64,000 bases of DNA from Salinimicrobium terrae DSM 17865. GTDB taxonomy: Bacteria > Bacteroidota > Bacteroidia > Flavobacteriales > Flavobacteriaceae. A model generated the notes under the pieces. That model was not told the DNA's origin and did no database searches. It saw nothing but the letters and a program-made list of their open reading frames with translations. This document shows positions 1 through 8,371 of the stretch, piece by piece (position 1 is the first letter of the stretch; each line of letters starts with the position of its first letter). A program made the position numbers and the translations under genes. The stretch is taken from NCBI RefSeq assembly GCF_000424665.1, contig NZ_AUKI01000011.1, forward strand, positions 248,001 to 312,000. The letters are read 5' to 3'.

Positions 1-2
1 AA

Positions 3-641
3 TTAAATTCACAGCGCGCATTACTTAATGAACAGTGTGAAGAGCTAAGAAGAAAGCAGCGAAATGACAACGAACGCAGGGCGAAAATAGATGAAATTGA
101 AGCGCTTCTTAAGTCAACAAAAAACAGGATCAAAAGATGGGCGTTGCTCAACCATCTGATTGGTGATGCCACAGGTAAAAAATTTAATGATTTTGCCCAG
201 GATCTCAGCCTTTCCCAACTTCTTGTGCTGGCCAATAGGAGACTTGTAGACCTGAGTGATCGTTATCGTATTGACAAACCTTTTTTAGAAGAAGATGACA
301 GCTTGGTGGCAATAGATGAACACATGGGAGGGCAGCGGAGATCTGTTAAAACATTATCGGGTGGTGAGACTTTCCTGCTAAGTTTGTCCATGGCCCTGGC
401 ATTAAGCGATCTTGCATCCAAAAATGTGGAGATCAACTCGCTATTCATTGATGAAGGTTTTGGCACTCTTGATCCCGAGACGCTGGATCAAACTCTCGAC
501 ACCCTGGAAAAACTACAGGCAGAATCTTCAAAAACGATAGGCCTAATAAGTCATGTAGATTCCTTAAAAGAACGTATCGCTACTCAAATTCAACTTACCA
601 GGAATGGACAGGGCTATAGTTCCCTGCAAGTAAAAGGTTAG
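3..641 (+). CDS. sbcC: SbcC-type exonuclease subunit, C-terminal part
   Basis: This is the 3' end of a gene whose start lies outside the window; the frame is open from base 3. SbcC pairs with SbcD as an ATP-dependent nuclease complex that cleaves hairpins and processes DNA ends. The visible part holds the end of the second coiled-coil arm (charged residues up to about residue 45) and then the C-terminal ATPase lobe: the ABC signature LSGGETFLLSLSMALALS, the Walker B segment SLFIDEGFGTLD and the H-loop GLISHVDSL. The spacing of these motifs is that of the SMC/Rad50 superfamily. No sbcD is visible because the upstream side is cut off. The order of motifs and the LFIDEGFG variant make SbcC much more likely than RecF or RecN. 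Confidence 0.93.
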   Translation, partial: LNSQRALLNEQCEELRRKQRNDNERRAKIDEIEALLKSTKNRIKRWALLNHLIGDATGKKFNDFAQDLSLSQLLVLANRRLVDLSDRYRIDKPFLEEDDSLVAIDEHMGGQRRSVKTLSGGETFLLSLSMALALSDLASKNVEINSLFIDEGFGTLDPETLDQTLDTLEKLQAESSKTIGLISHVDSLKERIATQIQLTRNGQGYSSLQVKG

Positions 642-735
642 GGATTGAATCCTGCTGCCGATATTAATTAAAGGATAAAATTTTGGCTGCTTAGGGAGGA
701 ATTGGTAAACTTAATTAATCTCAAAAAGTTGTTAC

Positions 736-1416
736 ATGAAAAAGATACTTGTTATTCTAACGTCTCACAGTGAACTTATCAATACCGATTCAAAAACAGG
801 AGTTTGGCTGGGAGAATTTACAGACCCCTATTACGAATTCATTGATAAGGGTTATGATGTTATCCTCGCCAGTCCAAAAGGAGGAAAACCTCCTGTAGAC
901 CCAAGAAGCCAGCTTACAGAAAACATCACTTCTTCAAACCGGCGCTTTAAAAAGGATGAAAAGGCTCAAAAGGATTTTGAATTCACTCAGCAATTGTCGG
1001 GAGTAAAAGCCGATGATTTTGATGCTGTATTTTTCCCCGGTGGCCATGGTCCCATGGGAGACCTTGCAACAGATGAGGATACTTCCCGTCTGGTCCTGGA
1101 GTTCTACAGAGACAAAAAACCCATTGCAGCCGTTTGTCATGGCCCCGCAGCTCTTCTTTCGGCTGCCACTGAAGAACCCCGGCTACTGCAGGGAATTGAT
1201 GTCACCGCCTTTTCCAATAATGAAGAAAAAATGGTGGGGCTTCGTGACAAAATCCCTTTTAGCCTGGAAGATCGTTTAAAATCTTTGGGTGCTAATTATA
1301 ACTCTGCCACCATACCGTTTACATCCAATGTGAAGGTATCAGGGAATTTGATCACAGGACAAAATCCTGCATCGGCAGAAAAAACAGCAAGAGAGTTAAT
1401 CAAGCTTTTAAAATAA
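736..1416 (+). CDS. DJ-1/PfpI (Hsp31-like) family protein
   Basis: A 226-residue protein of the class I glutamine amidotransferase-like superfamily. The nucleophile elbow AVCHGPAAL carries Cys134 followed by His135, and Glu27 in the GVWLGEFTDPYYEF segment is placed like the acidic residue next to the DJ-1 cysteine. The FFPGGHGPMGDL loop near residue 99-110 is typical of the Hsp31/YhbO branch. Such proteins are reported as chaperones, glyoxalase III or deglycase enzymes that handle methylglyoxal damage; which activity applies cannot be told from sequence. It stands alone, with about 95 bases on the 5' side and 215 on the 3' side. The start is the first ATG and gives the usual family length. 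Confidence 0.9.
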   Translation: MKKILVILTSHSELINTDSKTGVWLGEFTDPYYEFIDKGYDVILASPKGGKPPVDPRSQLTENITSSNRRFKKDEKAQKDFEFTQQLSGVKADDFDAVFFPGGHGPMGDLATDEDTSRLVLEFYRDKKPIAAVCHGPAALLSAATEEPRLLQGIDVTAFSNNEEKMVGLRDKIPFSLEDRLKSLGANYNSATIPFTSNVKVSGNLITGQNPASAEKTARELIKLLK

Positions 1417-1593
1417 TTTTGCAGGTTCCATTGTCTACGCCTGTTTTCGTATAATGCTATTAAATTAAAGAACGCTTCGCTAATAAAAGCTCTTTGATCT
1501 CCCAAAATGACAGTCTTTGTGAGCTTTGGTGACACAGACCGAAACTATTCACCTTTTCATCGATTAAGCAACGTCTATTTTCATAAAAAAATT

Positions 1594-1619
1594 TAGATTT
1601 CACTAATTTCAGTAAATCT
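1594..1619. promoter_or_regulatory. imperfect inverted repeat before the LuxR-type gene
   Basis: AGATTT and AAATCT arms face each other over 14 bases, ending 12 bases before the TTG start of the regulator. The placement would suit an autoregulatory operator, but the DNA is AT-rich and chance is possible. Confidence 0.25.
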
Positions 1620-1631
1620 TAAACAAAAAAT

Positions 1632-2300
1632 TTGGAAAAAACTTTTGAACAAAAGCTGGAAATATTTTCTGCTTGTGCCGAATTTATTCCAAGTGTTGTG
1701 GTCATACATGAATTAACCAAAAAAGAGTTTAAAGTAGTCTTTATGAGTTCACAAGGGCTGGACCAACTTGGTACAACTTTGCAGGAACTTTTAGAAATGG
1801 GACCGGAATACCTTGAACGATTCTTTAACAATGAAGACATGGAAGATTTCATGGTCAAATTGAGGAAATTGCTAGAAGCCAAAGATCCCAATGAAACATT
1901 TACATTTTTCCAGCAAGTTAAATTCAAAAATCGGGAAGAATGGGTTTGGCATATTGGTTCTGTTAGAATATTCCATCAGGCTGCAGACGGAACTCCTACT
2001 CATCTTGTTACAGCCGCTATTCCCATCAACAGAATGAAGCATATTGAAAATAAGGCAGAGCGTCTCTTAAAAGAAAATATTTTTTTTAAAAATAATCTTA
2101 GTAAGTTTTTAAGCCTTGGAAAGCGGGCAAAAGAAGTTCTAAGGTTGGTAGCTCTTGGCAAGAGTTCATCGGATATTGCAGAAGAACTCAATATTTCCAT
2201 CGATACTGTACATACCCACAGAAAAAATATCAAAAAGAAGCTGGATATCTCCACCAATTTTGAATTTACTGAGTACGCCAGAGCTTATGACCTTATATAA
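1632..2300 (+). CDS. PAS-like sensor with LuxR-type HTH
   Basis: A 222-residue regulator. The N-terminal 120 or so residues resemble a PAS fold without clear ligand motifs. A short charged linker leads to a C-terminal LuxR/GerE helix-turn-helix: the family pattern L-x-A-x-G-K-S-S-x-x-I-A-x-x-L-x-I-S-x-x-T-V is seen as RLVALGKSSSDIAEELNISI followed by DTVHTHRKNIKKKL. There is no receiver domain or phosphoacceptor Asp, so the signal is probably sensed directly or through a partner. The start is a TTG because no ATG occurs before residue 40; this is the weakest part of the call. It is followed by a strong terminator, so it is monocistronic. Target genes are unknown. Confidence 0.82.
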   Translation: MEKTFEQKLEIFSACAEFIPSVVVIHELTKKEFKVVFMSSQGLDQLGTTLQELLEMGPEYLERFFNNEDMEDFMVKLRKLLEAKDPNETFTFFQQVKFKNREEWVWHIGSVRIFHQAADGTPTHLVTAAIPINRMKHIENKAERLLKENIFFKNNLSKFLSLGKRAKEVLRLVALGKSSSDIAEELNISIDTVHTHRKNIKKKLDISTNFEFTEYARAYDLI

Positions 2301-2306
2301 AAACAA

Positions 2307-2339
2307 AAAAAATCGGGGCCCCCTACTTCCCCGATTTTT
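2307..2339 (+). terminator. intrinsic terminator of the LuxR-type gene
   Basis: A-rich arm AAAAAATCGGGG and CCCCGATTTTT arm with a 10-base loop and a T-run, starting 7 bases after the stop codon. Confidence 0.85.
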
Positions 2340-2482
2340 ACTTAATTGTATCTTTCATTGCTGAAATGTTTACGATACAACTTCATGCGGTAAAAATAAT
2401 ATTTCAAATTATTTGCACCAATACCCACTTTTGGGGATTTTTCGATCTTTTCTGTTAAAAAAGCAAGAACAAACATTAATTT

Positions 2483-2490
2483 TATCTTTG
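2483..2490 (+). promoter_or_regulatory. TAnnTTTG -7 box
   Basis: Exact TATCTTTG, 32 bases before the start of the pseudouridine synthase; matches the Bacteroidota primary sigma factor -7 element. No clear TTG at -33. Confidence 0.45.
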
Positions 2491-2521
2491 AGGAACAAAA
2501 CTCTTTTGTTTTATAATTTTT

Positions 2522-3094
2522 ATGCATAGACACTTCAGGATATATAAACCCTACGGATATTTAAGTCAGTTCATCACCAATCAGCGGACTCGTAGGAATA
2601 AAAAACTGCTTGGAGAGCTTCACGATTTTCCCGAAAATACTATGGCAATAGGACGACTTGATGAAGATTCTGAAGGACTTCTGCTACTTACTACAGACGG
2701 GAAGGTAAGTGCACAAATAACGGGAGGCAGCGTAGAAAAGGAATATTTTGTGCAGGTAGATGGTATTATTGGAGAGGAGGAGATGAATAAGTTGAGTAAA
2801 GGCGTAGAAATCGGGATTAATGGGAAGAAGTACCTCACAAATCCATGTGTAGCTGTAAAACTTACGGAAGCTCCCCATTTTCCACCGCGGAGCAAACCGA
2901 TAAGAGATTCACGCCACGGACCTACCAGCTGGGTCTCAATAACCCTAACCGAAGGCAAATTCCGCCAGGTAAAGAAAATGACAGCTGCCGTTGGCTTCCC
3001 AACTCTTAGGCTCGTGAGGGTTAGAATTGGAGGTGAATTTCTGGAAAACATGGAGGCGGGAAAGGTACAGGAAGTCCATAGTTTCAAATGCTGA
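2522..3094 (+). CDS. rluE: 23S/16S rRNA pseudouridine synthase, RluE-like
   Basis: A 190-residue member of the RsuA/RluB/E/F pseudouridine synthases, which isomerise a uridine in rRNA. The catalytic motif is GRLDEDSEGLLLLTTDG (residues 44-60, catalytic Asp47), preceded by IYKPYGYLSQF, the family substrate loop, and followed by the KEYFVQV strand and EGKFRQVKKM helix. There is no N-terminal S4 RNA-binding domain, which is the architecture of RluE (target U2457 of 23S rRNA in E. coli) rather than RsuA, RluB or RluF. The stop codon is followed after only 4 bases by the putative stress promoter at 3099, so the next gene is probably transcribed separately. Confidence 0.88.
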   Translation: MHRHFRIYKPYGYLSQFITNQRTRRNKKLLGELHDFPENTMAIGRLDEDSEGLLLLTTDGKVSAQITGGSVEKEYFVQVDGIIGEEEMNKLSKGVEIGINGKKYLTNPCVAVKLTEAPHFPPRSKPIRDSRHGPTSWVSITLTEGKFRQVKKMTAAVGFPTLRLVRVRIGGEFLENMEAGKVQEVHSFKC

Positions 3095-3098
3095 GCAA

Positions 3099-3141
3099 CT
3101 GATATTTATCATTCTTTTCAGCTAGTTTTTTTGTAACTTAA
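3099..3141 (+). promoter_or_regulatory. putative FNR/CRP-type activator site plus -7 box (site A)
   Basis: The palindrome CTGAT-ATTT-ATCAT (3099-3112) has FNR geometry. Its centre is 28.5 bases upstream of the T of TAACTTAA (3134-3141), and 55.5 bases before the ATG of the USP-like gene. Sites with the same layout occur at 12308, 17199, 17565 and 20754. Site A and the 17199 site also share the 10-mer GTAACTTAAC at nearly the same spacing. An activator centred near -41 (class II) is the natural reading. Confidence 0.6.
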
Positions 3142-3160
3142 CCTATGAATTAGTTGGGTC

Positions 3161-4018
3161 ATGAAAAATGTGATTATTCCAATGGATTTTTCTTCCTCAT
3201 CTATCCAGATGATCGTTTACACCCTTAAATTGTTAAGAGAAGATGAATACAACTTTTTCTTGCTAAACCTTCCCGAAGCAGCCGATACCCATTCCTTGGA
3301 ATTTCAGAATAAAGAACGGATGGACTGCATCCATTATGAAGCTCATCAAAAACTTCAGAAATTTCGGAAAGGGGTTGTCCAAATCTTTCCTGATAAAAAG
3401 GTTCAAATTCAGTTTCTTTCTTCTGTAAATATTTTAAAGCAGCAGTTAGACCCGGTGTCCCTGATAACTGCAAGTACAGGGTTATTGGGGAAGTATCAAG
3501 GGCAATTACTTAACAGGCTTTTTCGGGCTACAGGATCCCCGCTAATATTTCAACCTGAGAATAAGAAGTTCTGCCTGCCAAAAAGGATTTTAATTACTCT
3601 GGAACCCCATGTTGAAATAAGAGAAGTCACTCTTACTCCTTTTAAAAATCTCTTTGGAAATCATGATTTAATTGTGGAGATACAAAGGTTGTATCGGGGT
3701 GAATTAAGTCCTGGCCACATTGAGAAAGATGAAATTGAACTAAAGCACAAATTTGAAATTTGCCATCCAAAAATAGTCAATCTACAAACAAAACAAATCG
3801 GGGATCAATTGAGGAGAATGATGCGACAGGAACATTTCGATTTGCATATAATGCCAATATCACAGACAACACTCATTGACAGAATGGTCTCATCCCAATT
3901 AAAAAAAGGTATTGTCAACAGTAAAATCCCAGTAATGATTTTACAGGGAACTCAAAAGGAGCAGTCCATCTTTACAAGGCACGGAAGAAAAAAAATTAAA
4001 ACTTCTATAGTTCCATGA
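3161..4018 (+). CDS. degenerate tandem universal stress protein
   Basis: A 285-residue protein with the layout of the two-domain USPs at 17625-20186. The N-terminus MKNVIIPMDFSSSSIQM follows the USP pattern (I-I-P-T-D-F-S), and a second domain begins near residue 143 (PKRILITLEP). The nucleotide-binding loop G-x2-G-x9-G-S/T is lost: the matching region reads ASTGLLGKYQGQLLNRLF. It therefore probably does not bind ATP in the usual way. It shares its promoter architecture with the canonical USP operon, overlaps the next small membrane gene by four bases (ATGA), and so likely acts under the same stress condition. USPs often act as survival or dormancy factors, but a molecular function cannot be assigned here. 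Confidence 0.7.
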   Translation: MKNVIIPMDFSSSSIQMIVYTLKLLREDEYNFFLLNLPEAADTHSLEFQNKERMDCIHYEAHQKLQKFRKGVVQIFPDKKVQIQFLSSVNILKQQLDPVSLITASTGLLGKYQGQLLNRLFRATGSPLIFQPENKKFCLPKRILITLEPHVEIREVTLTPFKNLFGNHDLIVEIQRLYRGELSPGHIEKDEIELKHKFEICHPKIVNLQTKQIGDQLRRMMRQEHFDLHIMPISQTTLIDRMVSSQLKKGIVNSKIPVMILQGTQKEQSIFTRHGRKKIKTSIVP

Positions 4019-4335
4019 AAATATTTGTGTCACTTCTATTATTACTCCATGCCATTCTCCATCTTATGGGGCTGGTAAAGGCATTTTACAGAGATTTCCT
4101 TCCCACGCTCTCCAGGAAAATTGGCCGTACTGAAGGAGTTCTCTGGCTGGCTTGTACTGTAATTCTTGTTATGGCTGATGTCTTTTACCTTACCGGTGCC
4201 TTTTTTTGGCCAATTTTGTCTATAAGTGGGGCATTGCTTTCGCAGTTTTTAATTACCCTCAATTGGGAAGATGCAAAATATGGAACAATAGTAAACCTGT
4301 TAATCCTGGCAGTTAGTTTTCCTGCATTAACCTAA
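4015..4335 (+). CDS. small four-helix membrane protein, unknown function
   Basis: A 106-residue protein that starts inside the stop region of the USP-like gene (ATGA overlap), so the two are translationally coupled. Hydrophobic stretches at about residues 4-22, 43-62, 64-83 and 89-104 suggest four membrane segments, with a basic loop after the first (KAFYRDFLPTLSRKIGR). I do not recognise a family with certainty. Coupling to a USP and the stress-type promoter upstream suggest an inner-membrane role under the same condition. The next gene is convergent and ends 78 bases away with no strong hairpin between. Confidence 0.7.
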   Translation: MKIFVSLLLLLHAILHLMGLVKAFYRDFLPTLSRKIGRTEGVLWLACTVILVMADVFYLTGAFFWPILSISGALLSQFLITLNWEDAKYGTIVNLLILAVSFPALT

Positions 4336-4412
4336 TTATATTCTAAGAATTTAAAATGTTGAAATTTTAGAATAATGACCTGCTTGATATCTTTTTGAAG
4401 TCTCTTTATTGG

Positions 4413-6827
4413 TTAACATTCTTTTTTCCGGTAAGAAAAACTTCTCTCCTCTCCTTTCTTCATAATAATTTCTTCATCATTTACCACAATTTTTATAAGA
4501 TTCTGCCAGCCTCCGTGGCTCTTAAAATAAAGAAGGTCTTGTGTTAGCCTCACTTCTAACCAGTGCCTACGATACCTGCACCTAAAATGAATTTCTCTTA
4601 CATTGTGAGGCAGACCAGGATTAAAATAAAGGCAGTCATTCTTAAATTCCATTCCCGTATAGCAACGGTAGATAAGATCTACCGTTCCAGCCATAGCCCC
4701 AAGATGTATGCCCTCGGCAGTAGTTCCTCCTTGTATATCGGAAAAATCACTGATAAGAGCTTCTTTAAAATCCTGCCAGGATTGATCCCTGTGAGACCTT
4801 GCATAAACCCAGGAATAAACCACCTTACTTAGGGTGGAACCATGTGAAGTAATTGCTTTGTAATAGTTAATGTTCAAAGGAATTTGTTCTTTAGGATCAA
4901 AGTTGTAGCCCATTAGATTTAAAAGTTCTTTAAGCTCTTCTGAAGAAGACAGGAAAAAGAGCATTAGAACATCCGGTTGTTTTCCCGCCTTGTAATTCTT
5001 GACATCATCCCCTTCCTTTTCAAGGATACGATCCAATCTCATGGTCTTCCCATATTTGGAATGGTATTTATTCCAGTCTAATTCCTTTAGTTGGTCGAAT
5101 CCTTCGAATTGTTCAATTATTTTACCATCTTTTAAAAAGGGAATAAACATATTCCGGCAAATTTTCTTCCATCGGGAAAGCTCCTCTTCAGATATTTCAA
5201 GCAACCCGAGTAGATTCCTGGCCCTGCGGTCATTTAATTTTTCTATTGCAAGTAGAGCATGTTTGAGGGTCCAAACCGCCATTATATTTGTGTAGGCATT
5301 GTTGCGAAGACCAGGTTCCGAAGACCCGGGATAAGAGGTATGATACTCATCAGGTCCTACTACCTTATGAATTTCATACTTCTCTCTTTCTTCATTATAG
5401 GTCACTTTGCTGTTCCAGAACTTTGCTATTTCAAGCAGCAATTCTGCACCGTAAAATGAAAGAAACTGTAGATCACCGGTAACCTGGAAATACTGCCATA
5501 CATTATAGGCTATTGCCGCATTTACGTGCCGTTGTAAATGAGTATGGTCCGGCAGCCAGTTGCCTGATTCTGGATTGAGATGAACTATTTGTGTTTCTTC
5601 CCTTCCATTACTCCCGCTTTGCCATGGAAACATGGCTCCTTTATAACCTTCATTTGCAGCCGCAAAACGTGCTTCCGCTAATCTCCTGTAACGATACATA
5701 AGTAACGCCCGGGTAAGTTCGGGAATGGTAATATTGTAAAAGGGAAAAATAAAGAGCTCATCCCAAAAAATATGACCACGATAGGCTTCACCGTGCCATC
5801 CCCGTGCCGGCATCCCAACATCCAAATCAATAGTCTTTAATCCATAAGTCTGAAAAAGATGAAAAATATGAAGTCTTAACAAGACTTGATGGAGGTCTCC
5901 TTCTGCCTTAAGAAGTATATCACATTGTTCCCAATATTCTTCCCAGGCCATCTTGTGGAATTTAAAAATCTCTTCAAAGCTGGAATTTCTTTTTACCAGC
6001 TTCTTCGCTTCGGTCAGAGGATTAGCAATTGCCATATCTCTGGAGGTATAAAGTGCCACCAGCTTTTCAACTGTAATTACTTTATTCTCTCTGGCATCAA
6101 AAATGAGTTCCTGGGCTACATAATTTTCTTCTTTTATATCAAATCTTTCAACAGAAGGTTCATATAGCTCAAAATTGATACAAGTCCTGCAGGCCTGGCT
6201 CATAACAATTTCAGACTGACTGCTTTTCACTTTAAGATATAGTCCATCTTCTTCAAAACTTCCTCTATCCAGTGGTATAAGGTGTCTGCCGTTGAGCGCT
6301 CTGTAACGGGGAACTCCCATATTAGAGACGTGAGCATTAAGGGCCGTATGTATTGCCATCCTGCCTTTCCAGTTGAGAGGCCTTATTTTCCATTCAATTG
6401 CTGCGAGGTGCTTTTCGGACATGCTAACCAACCTGCGGCTATTAAGTAAGGTTTCCCGGTCTTCCTTATCCCGGAATTTTATCATGCGCTCCAGGAGCCC
6501 TTCTTTTAGATTGAGGGATTGTTCGAATTCAATAATCTCAACGGCATCAATATCAAACCAGTCACCATTCTCAATTTTAAACCTTATCAAGGTCCAGTCG
6601 GGCCAGTTAACAAGGTCTTCATTTTCAATGACACGTCCTGCAATAGTGGTCTCGAGACGATTATAACCACCGGCGAGATAAGTGCCCGGATAATGATTTT
6701 CACCTGCCATTGCACCTTCCGAAGCAGCCCGAGTAGCAAAATAACCATTGCCAACTGTGCAAAGTGCTTCCCTTAACAGCTCCTTATCTGGAGAATAATC
6801 GGAATATTTAATTATCCAATCCTTCAT
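4413..6827 (-). CDS. glycoside hydrolase family 65 disaccharide phosphorylase
   Basis: An 804-residue GH65 enzyme. Family members split alpha-glucosides such as trehalose, maltose, kojibiose or nigerose with phosphate, giving beta-glucose-1-phosphate, using one general acid. The N-terminal beta-sandwich spans about 1-270 and the (alpha/alpha)6 barrel about 310-730. Visible motifs are GHIFWDELF, the catalytic segment VVGPDEYH (Glu494), KQPDV and the phosphate-loop-like SHGSTLS (about 661-667), which favours a phosphorylase over a hydrolase. I chose the ATG at 6827 because AGGAGGG lies 7 bases upstream; a TTG at 6848 would overlap the previous gene and has no such site. It follows the HAD-trehalose phosphatase gene by 4 bases. 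The sugar specificity is not decided by sequence; trehalose is plausible from context. Confidence 0.88.
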   Translation of the reverse strand: MKDWIIKYSDYSPDKELLREALCTVGNGYFATRAASEGAMAGENHYPGTYLAGGYNRLETTIAGRVIENEDLVNWPDWTLIRFKIENGDWFDIDAVEIIEFEQSLNLKEGLLERMIKFRDKEDRETLLNSRRLVSMSEKHLAAIEWKIRPLNWKGRMAIHTALNAHVSNMGVPRYRALNGRHLIPLDRGSFEEDGLYLKVKSSQSEIVMSQACRTCINFELYEPSVERFDIKEENYVAQELIFDARENKVITVEKLVALYTSRDMAIANPLTEAKKLVKRNSSFEEIFKFHKMAWEEYWEQCDILLKAEGDLHQVLLRLHIFHLFQTYGLKTIDLDVGMPARGWHGEAYRGHIFWDELFIFPFYNITIPELTRALLMYRYRRLAEARFAAANEGYKGAMFPWQSGSNGREETQIVHLNPESGNWLPDHTHLQRHVNAAIAYNVWQYFQVTGDLQFLSFYGAELLLEIAKFWNSKVTYNEEREKYEIHKVVGPDEYHTSYPGSSEPGLRNNAYTNIMAVWTLKHALLAIEKLNDRRARNLLGLLEISEEELSRWKKICRNMFIPFLKDGKIIEQFEGFDQLKELDWNKYHSKYGKTMRLDRILEKEGDDVKNYKAGKQPDVLMLFFLSSSEELKELLNLMGYNFDPKEQIPLNINYYKAITSHGSTLSKVVYSWVYARSHRDQSWQDFKEALISDFSDIQGGTTAEGIHLGAMAGTVDLIYRCYTGMEFKNDCLYFNPGLPHNVREIHFRCRYRRHWLEVRLTQDLLYFKSHGGWQNLIKIVVNDEEIIMKKGEERSFSYRKKEC

Positions 6828-6842
6828 TTTTTTACCCTCCTC
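6828..6842 (-). promoter_or_regulatory. strong Shine-Dalgarno that fixes the GH65 start
   Basis: On the minus strand GAGGAGGGTAAAAAA precedes ATG at 6827. It lies across the last codons and stop of the upstream HAD-phosphatase gene, so the two are likely translationally coupled. Such a strong site is unusual in this window. Confidence 0.7.
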
Positions 6843-8361
6843 TCTCAATCAATTTTCTGAAAAAGATCTTTACCTCCTCCAGGTCCTGTAGCGAGTAATC
6901 GGCGTAGGTTGCCTGGCTGTGTTCACCCACCAGGATTCCCAGACCATACTCCACTTCTTTAAAAGCATCCTCATCTGTTACATCATCTCCAAAATAGATC
7001 GAAAAAGGTTGTTTTTCATCTGAAAGTTGAGTCTTCAGAAACTCTACTGCTTTTCCTTTGTGCCAGTCAATATCTGGACGTATTTCTATAACTTTTTTTC
7101 CCCCGGCTCCGGTAAGTTTGGGGTACTCCCTCAACACATTGTTGACCTTACCATGTACTTCCTGTTCTTGCTCCGGTTTCACCTGACGATAATGAATTGC
7201 AAGAGTAAACTTCTTCCGCTCAAAATCCACTCCCTCCACATTCTGAAGCTGCTCCCTCATGATAGGTTCAATTTCATCAAAGAGCGGAAGTACCTTTTGA
7301 GCTTCCTCATTTTCTTTAAAAAAATCATTAGGACCAGATATCTCATAACCATGGCTGCCGGCATAATATAGTCCGGGAACATTCATCCTTTGCTTAACGT
7401 CGGCCATTCCCCTCCCACTTATCACCGCCACCGGATAGATTTGTGCCAATTTCTTTACCAGCTCCCTCATTTCTTCGGAAATTGCAGCGTCGGCATGGTG
7501 TTCTACAATAGGGGCCAGGGTTCCGTCAAAATCGAGAAACAGCAGGGGTTTGTTCTGCAGGTATTTTTTTTCTATTTCGGAAAACTGCTCAAGTGCAGCC
7601 GGAAGTTCTTTAGGTTCTCTTCCCGTTTTAAAGTCTATTCTCAATTCCTGAAGGTTCCGGACTGCCAGGTGAGCCCCATATTCCAGTAGCTCCTCTTTGG
7701 TAGAAGCATTTTCAATGCCTATTACCAACTTAAAATCCCCTTTTCTTCCTGCTTCCACTCCCACCCGGGCATCTTCAATGATTAAAGCTTCCTGCGGATT
7801 TACCCCCAACTCTTTTGCCGCCTCGAGGAAAATATCGGGGGCTGGTTTTCCCGGGATATTTCTTTCAGCAGAAGTGACCCCATCCATAACGGTTTCAAAA
7901 AGGCCATTTTCCAGACCCGTTATTTTCAGGATTTCTCTGCAGTTTCTGCTCGAGGAAATCAGACCGATTTTCAATCCCTGCCTTTTCCAATCCTTTAGTT
8001 GCTGAACATTTTTTTCGTAAATCTCTACCCCTTCTTCATCAAGAATACTTTTAAATATCTGATTTTTATAATTTCCCAATCCACATAAAGTTTCTTTTTT
8101 ATGGTTATCCTCCGGTGTTCCATAAGGGAGTTCCAGCCCTCTGGATGCTATAAAATTCTTAACTCCATCATTCCGTGGGATTCCGTCTATATACCTAGCG
8201 TAATCTTTATCAGAAAATGGTAGAAAAGGTTTTTTGCCTTCTTTTTTTCGTCGCTCATTATATTCATCAAAAAGCTTCTTCCATGCTTTTTTATGTAGTG
8301 CAGCTGTTTTGGTAATAACCCCGTCAAGATCGGTTATTGCGGCTTTGATGTTATATTTCAT
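6832..8361 (-). CDS. beta-phosphoglucomutase-like HAD fused to trehalose-6-phosphate phosphatase
   Basis: A 509-residue two-domain protein. Residues 1-240 are a beta-PGM-type HAD domain: DLDGVIT (Asp11 and Asp13), GLISSSRN (133-140), GKPAPDIF (171-178) and IIEDARVGVEAG (194-205). Residues 270-509 are an OtsB-type trehalose-phosphatase: LDFDGTLAPI (Asp277, Asp279), VISGRG, GSHGYE, and the acidic FGDDVTDEDAF (457-467). The first domain could turn beta-glucose-1-phosphate into glucose-6-phosphate; the second would release trehalose from trehalose-6-phosphate. The start is the ATG at 8361, after a TAGGAA site and 10 bases after the ATPase stop; a longer frame to 8433 would overlap that gene by 62 bases. 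With the adjacent GH65 gene it reproduces the three-domain order of mycobacterial OtsB1 (Rv2006). Confidence 0.88.
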   Translation of the reverse strand: MKYNIKAAITDLDGVITKTAALHKKAWKKLFDEYNERRKKEGKKPFLPFSDKDYARYIDGIPRNDGVKNFIASRGLELPYGTPEDNHKKETLCGLGNYKNQIFKSILDEEGVEIYEKNVQQLKDWKRQGLKIGLISSSRNCREILKITGLENGLFETVMDGVTSAERNIPGKPAPDIFLEAAKELGVNPQEALIIEDARVGVEAGRKGDFKLVIGIENASTKEELLEYGAHLAVRNLQELRIDFKTGREPKELPAALEQFSEIEKKYLQNKPLLFLDFDGTLAPIVEHHADAAISEEMRELVKKLAQIYPVAVISGRGMADVKQRMNVPGLYYAGSHGYEISGPNDFFKENEEAQKVLPLFDEIEPIMREQLQNVEGVDFERKKFTLAIHYRQVKPEQEQEVHGKVNNVLREYPKLTGAGGKKVIEIRPDIDWHKGKAVEFLKTQLSDEKQPFSIYFGDDVTDEDAFKEVEYGLGILVGEHSQATYADYSLQDLEEVKIFFRKLIERGG

Positions 8362-8371
8362 ATTTCCTATT

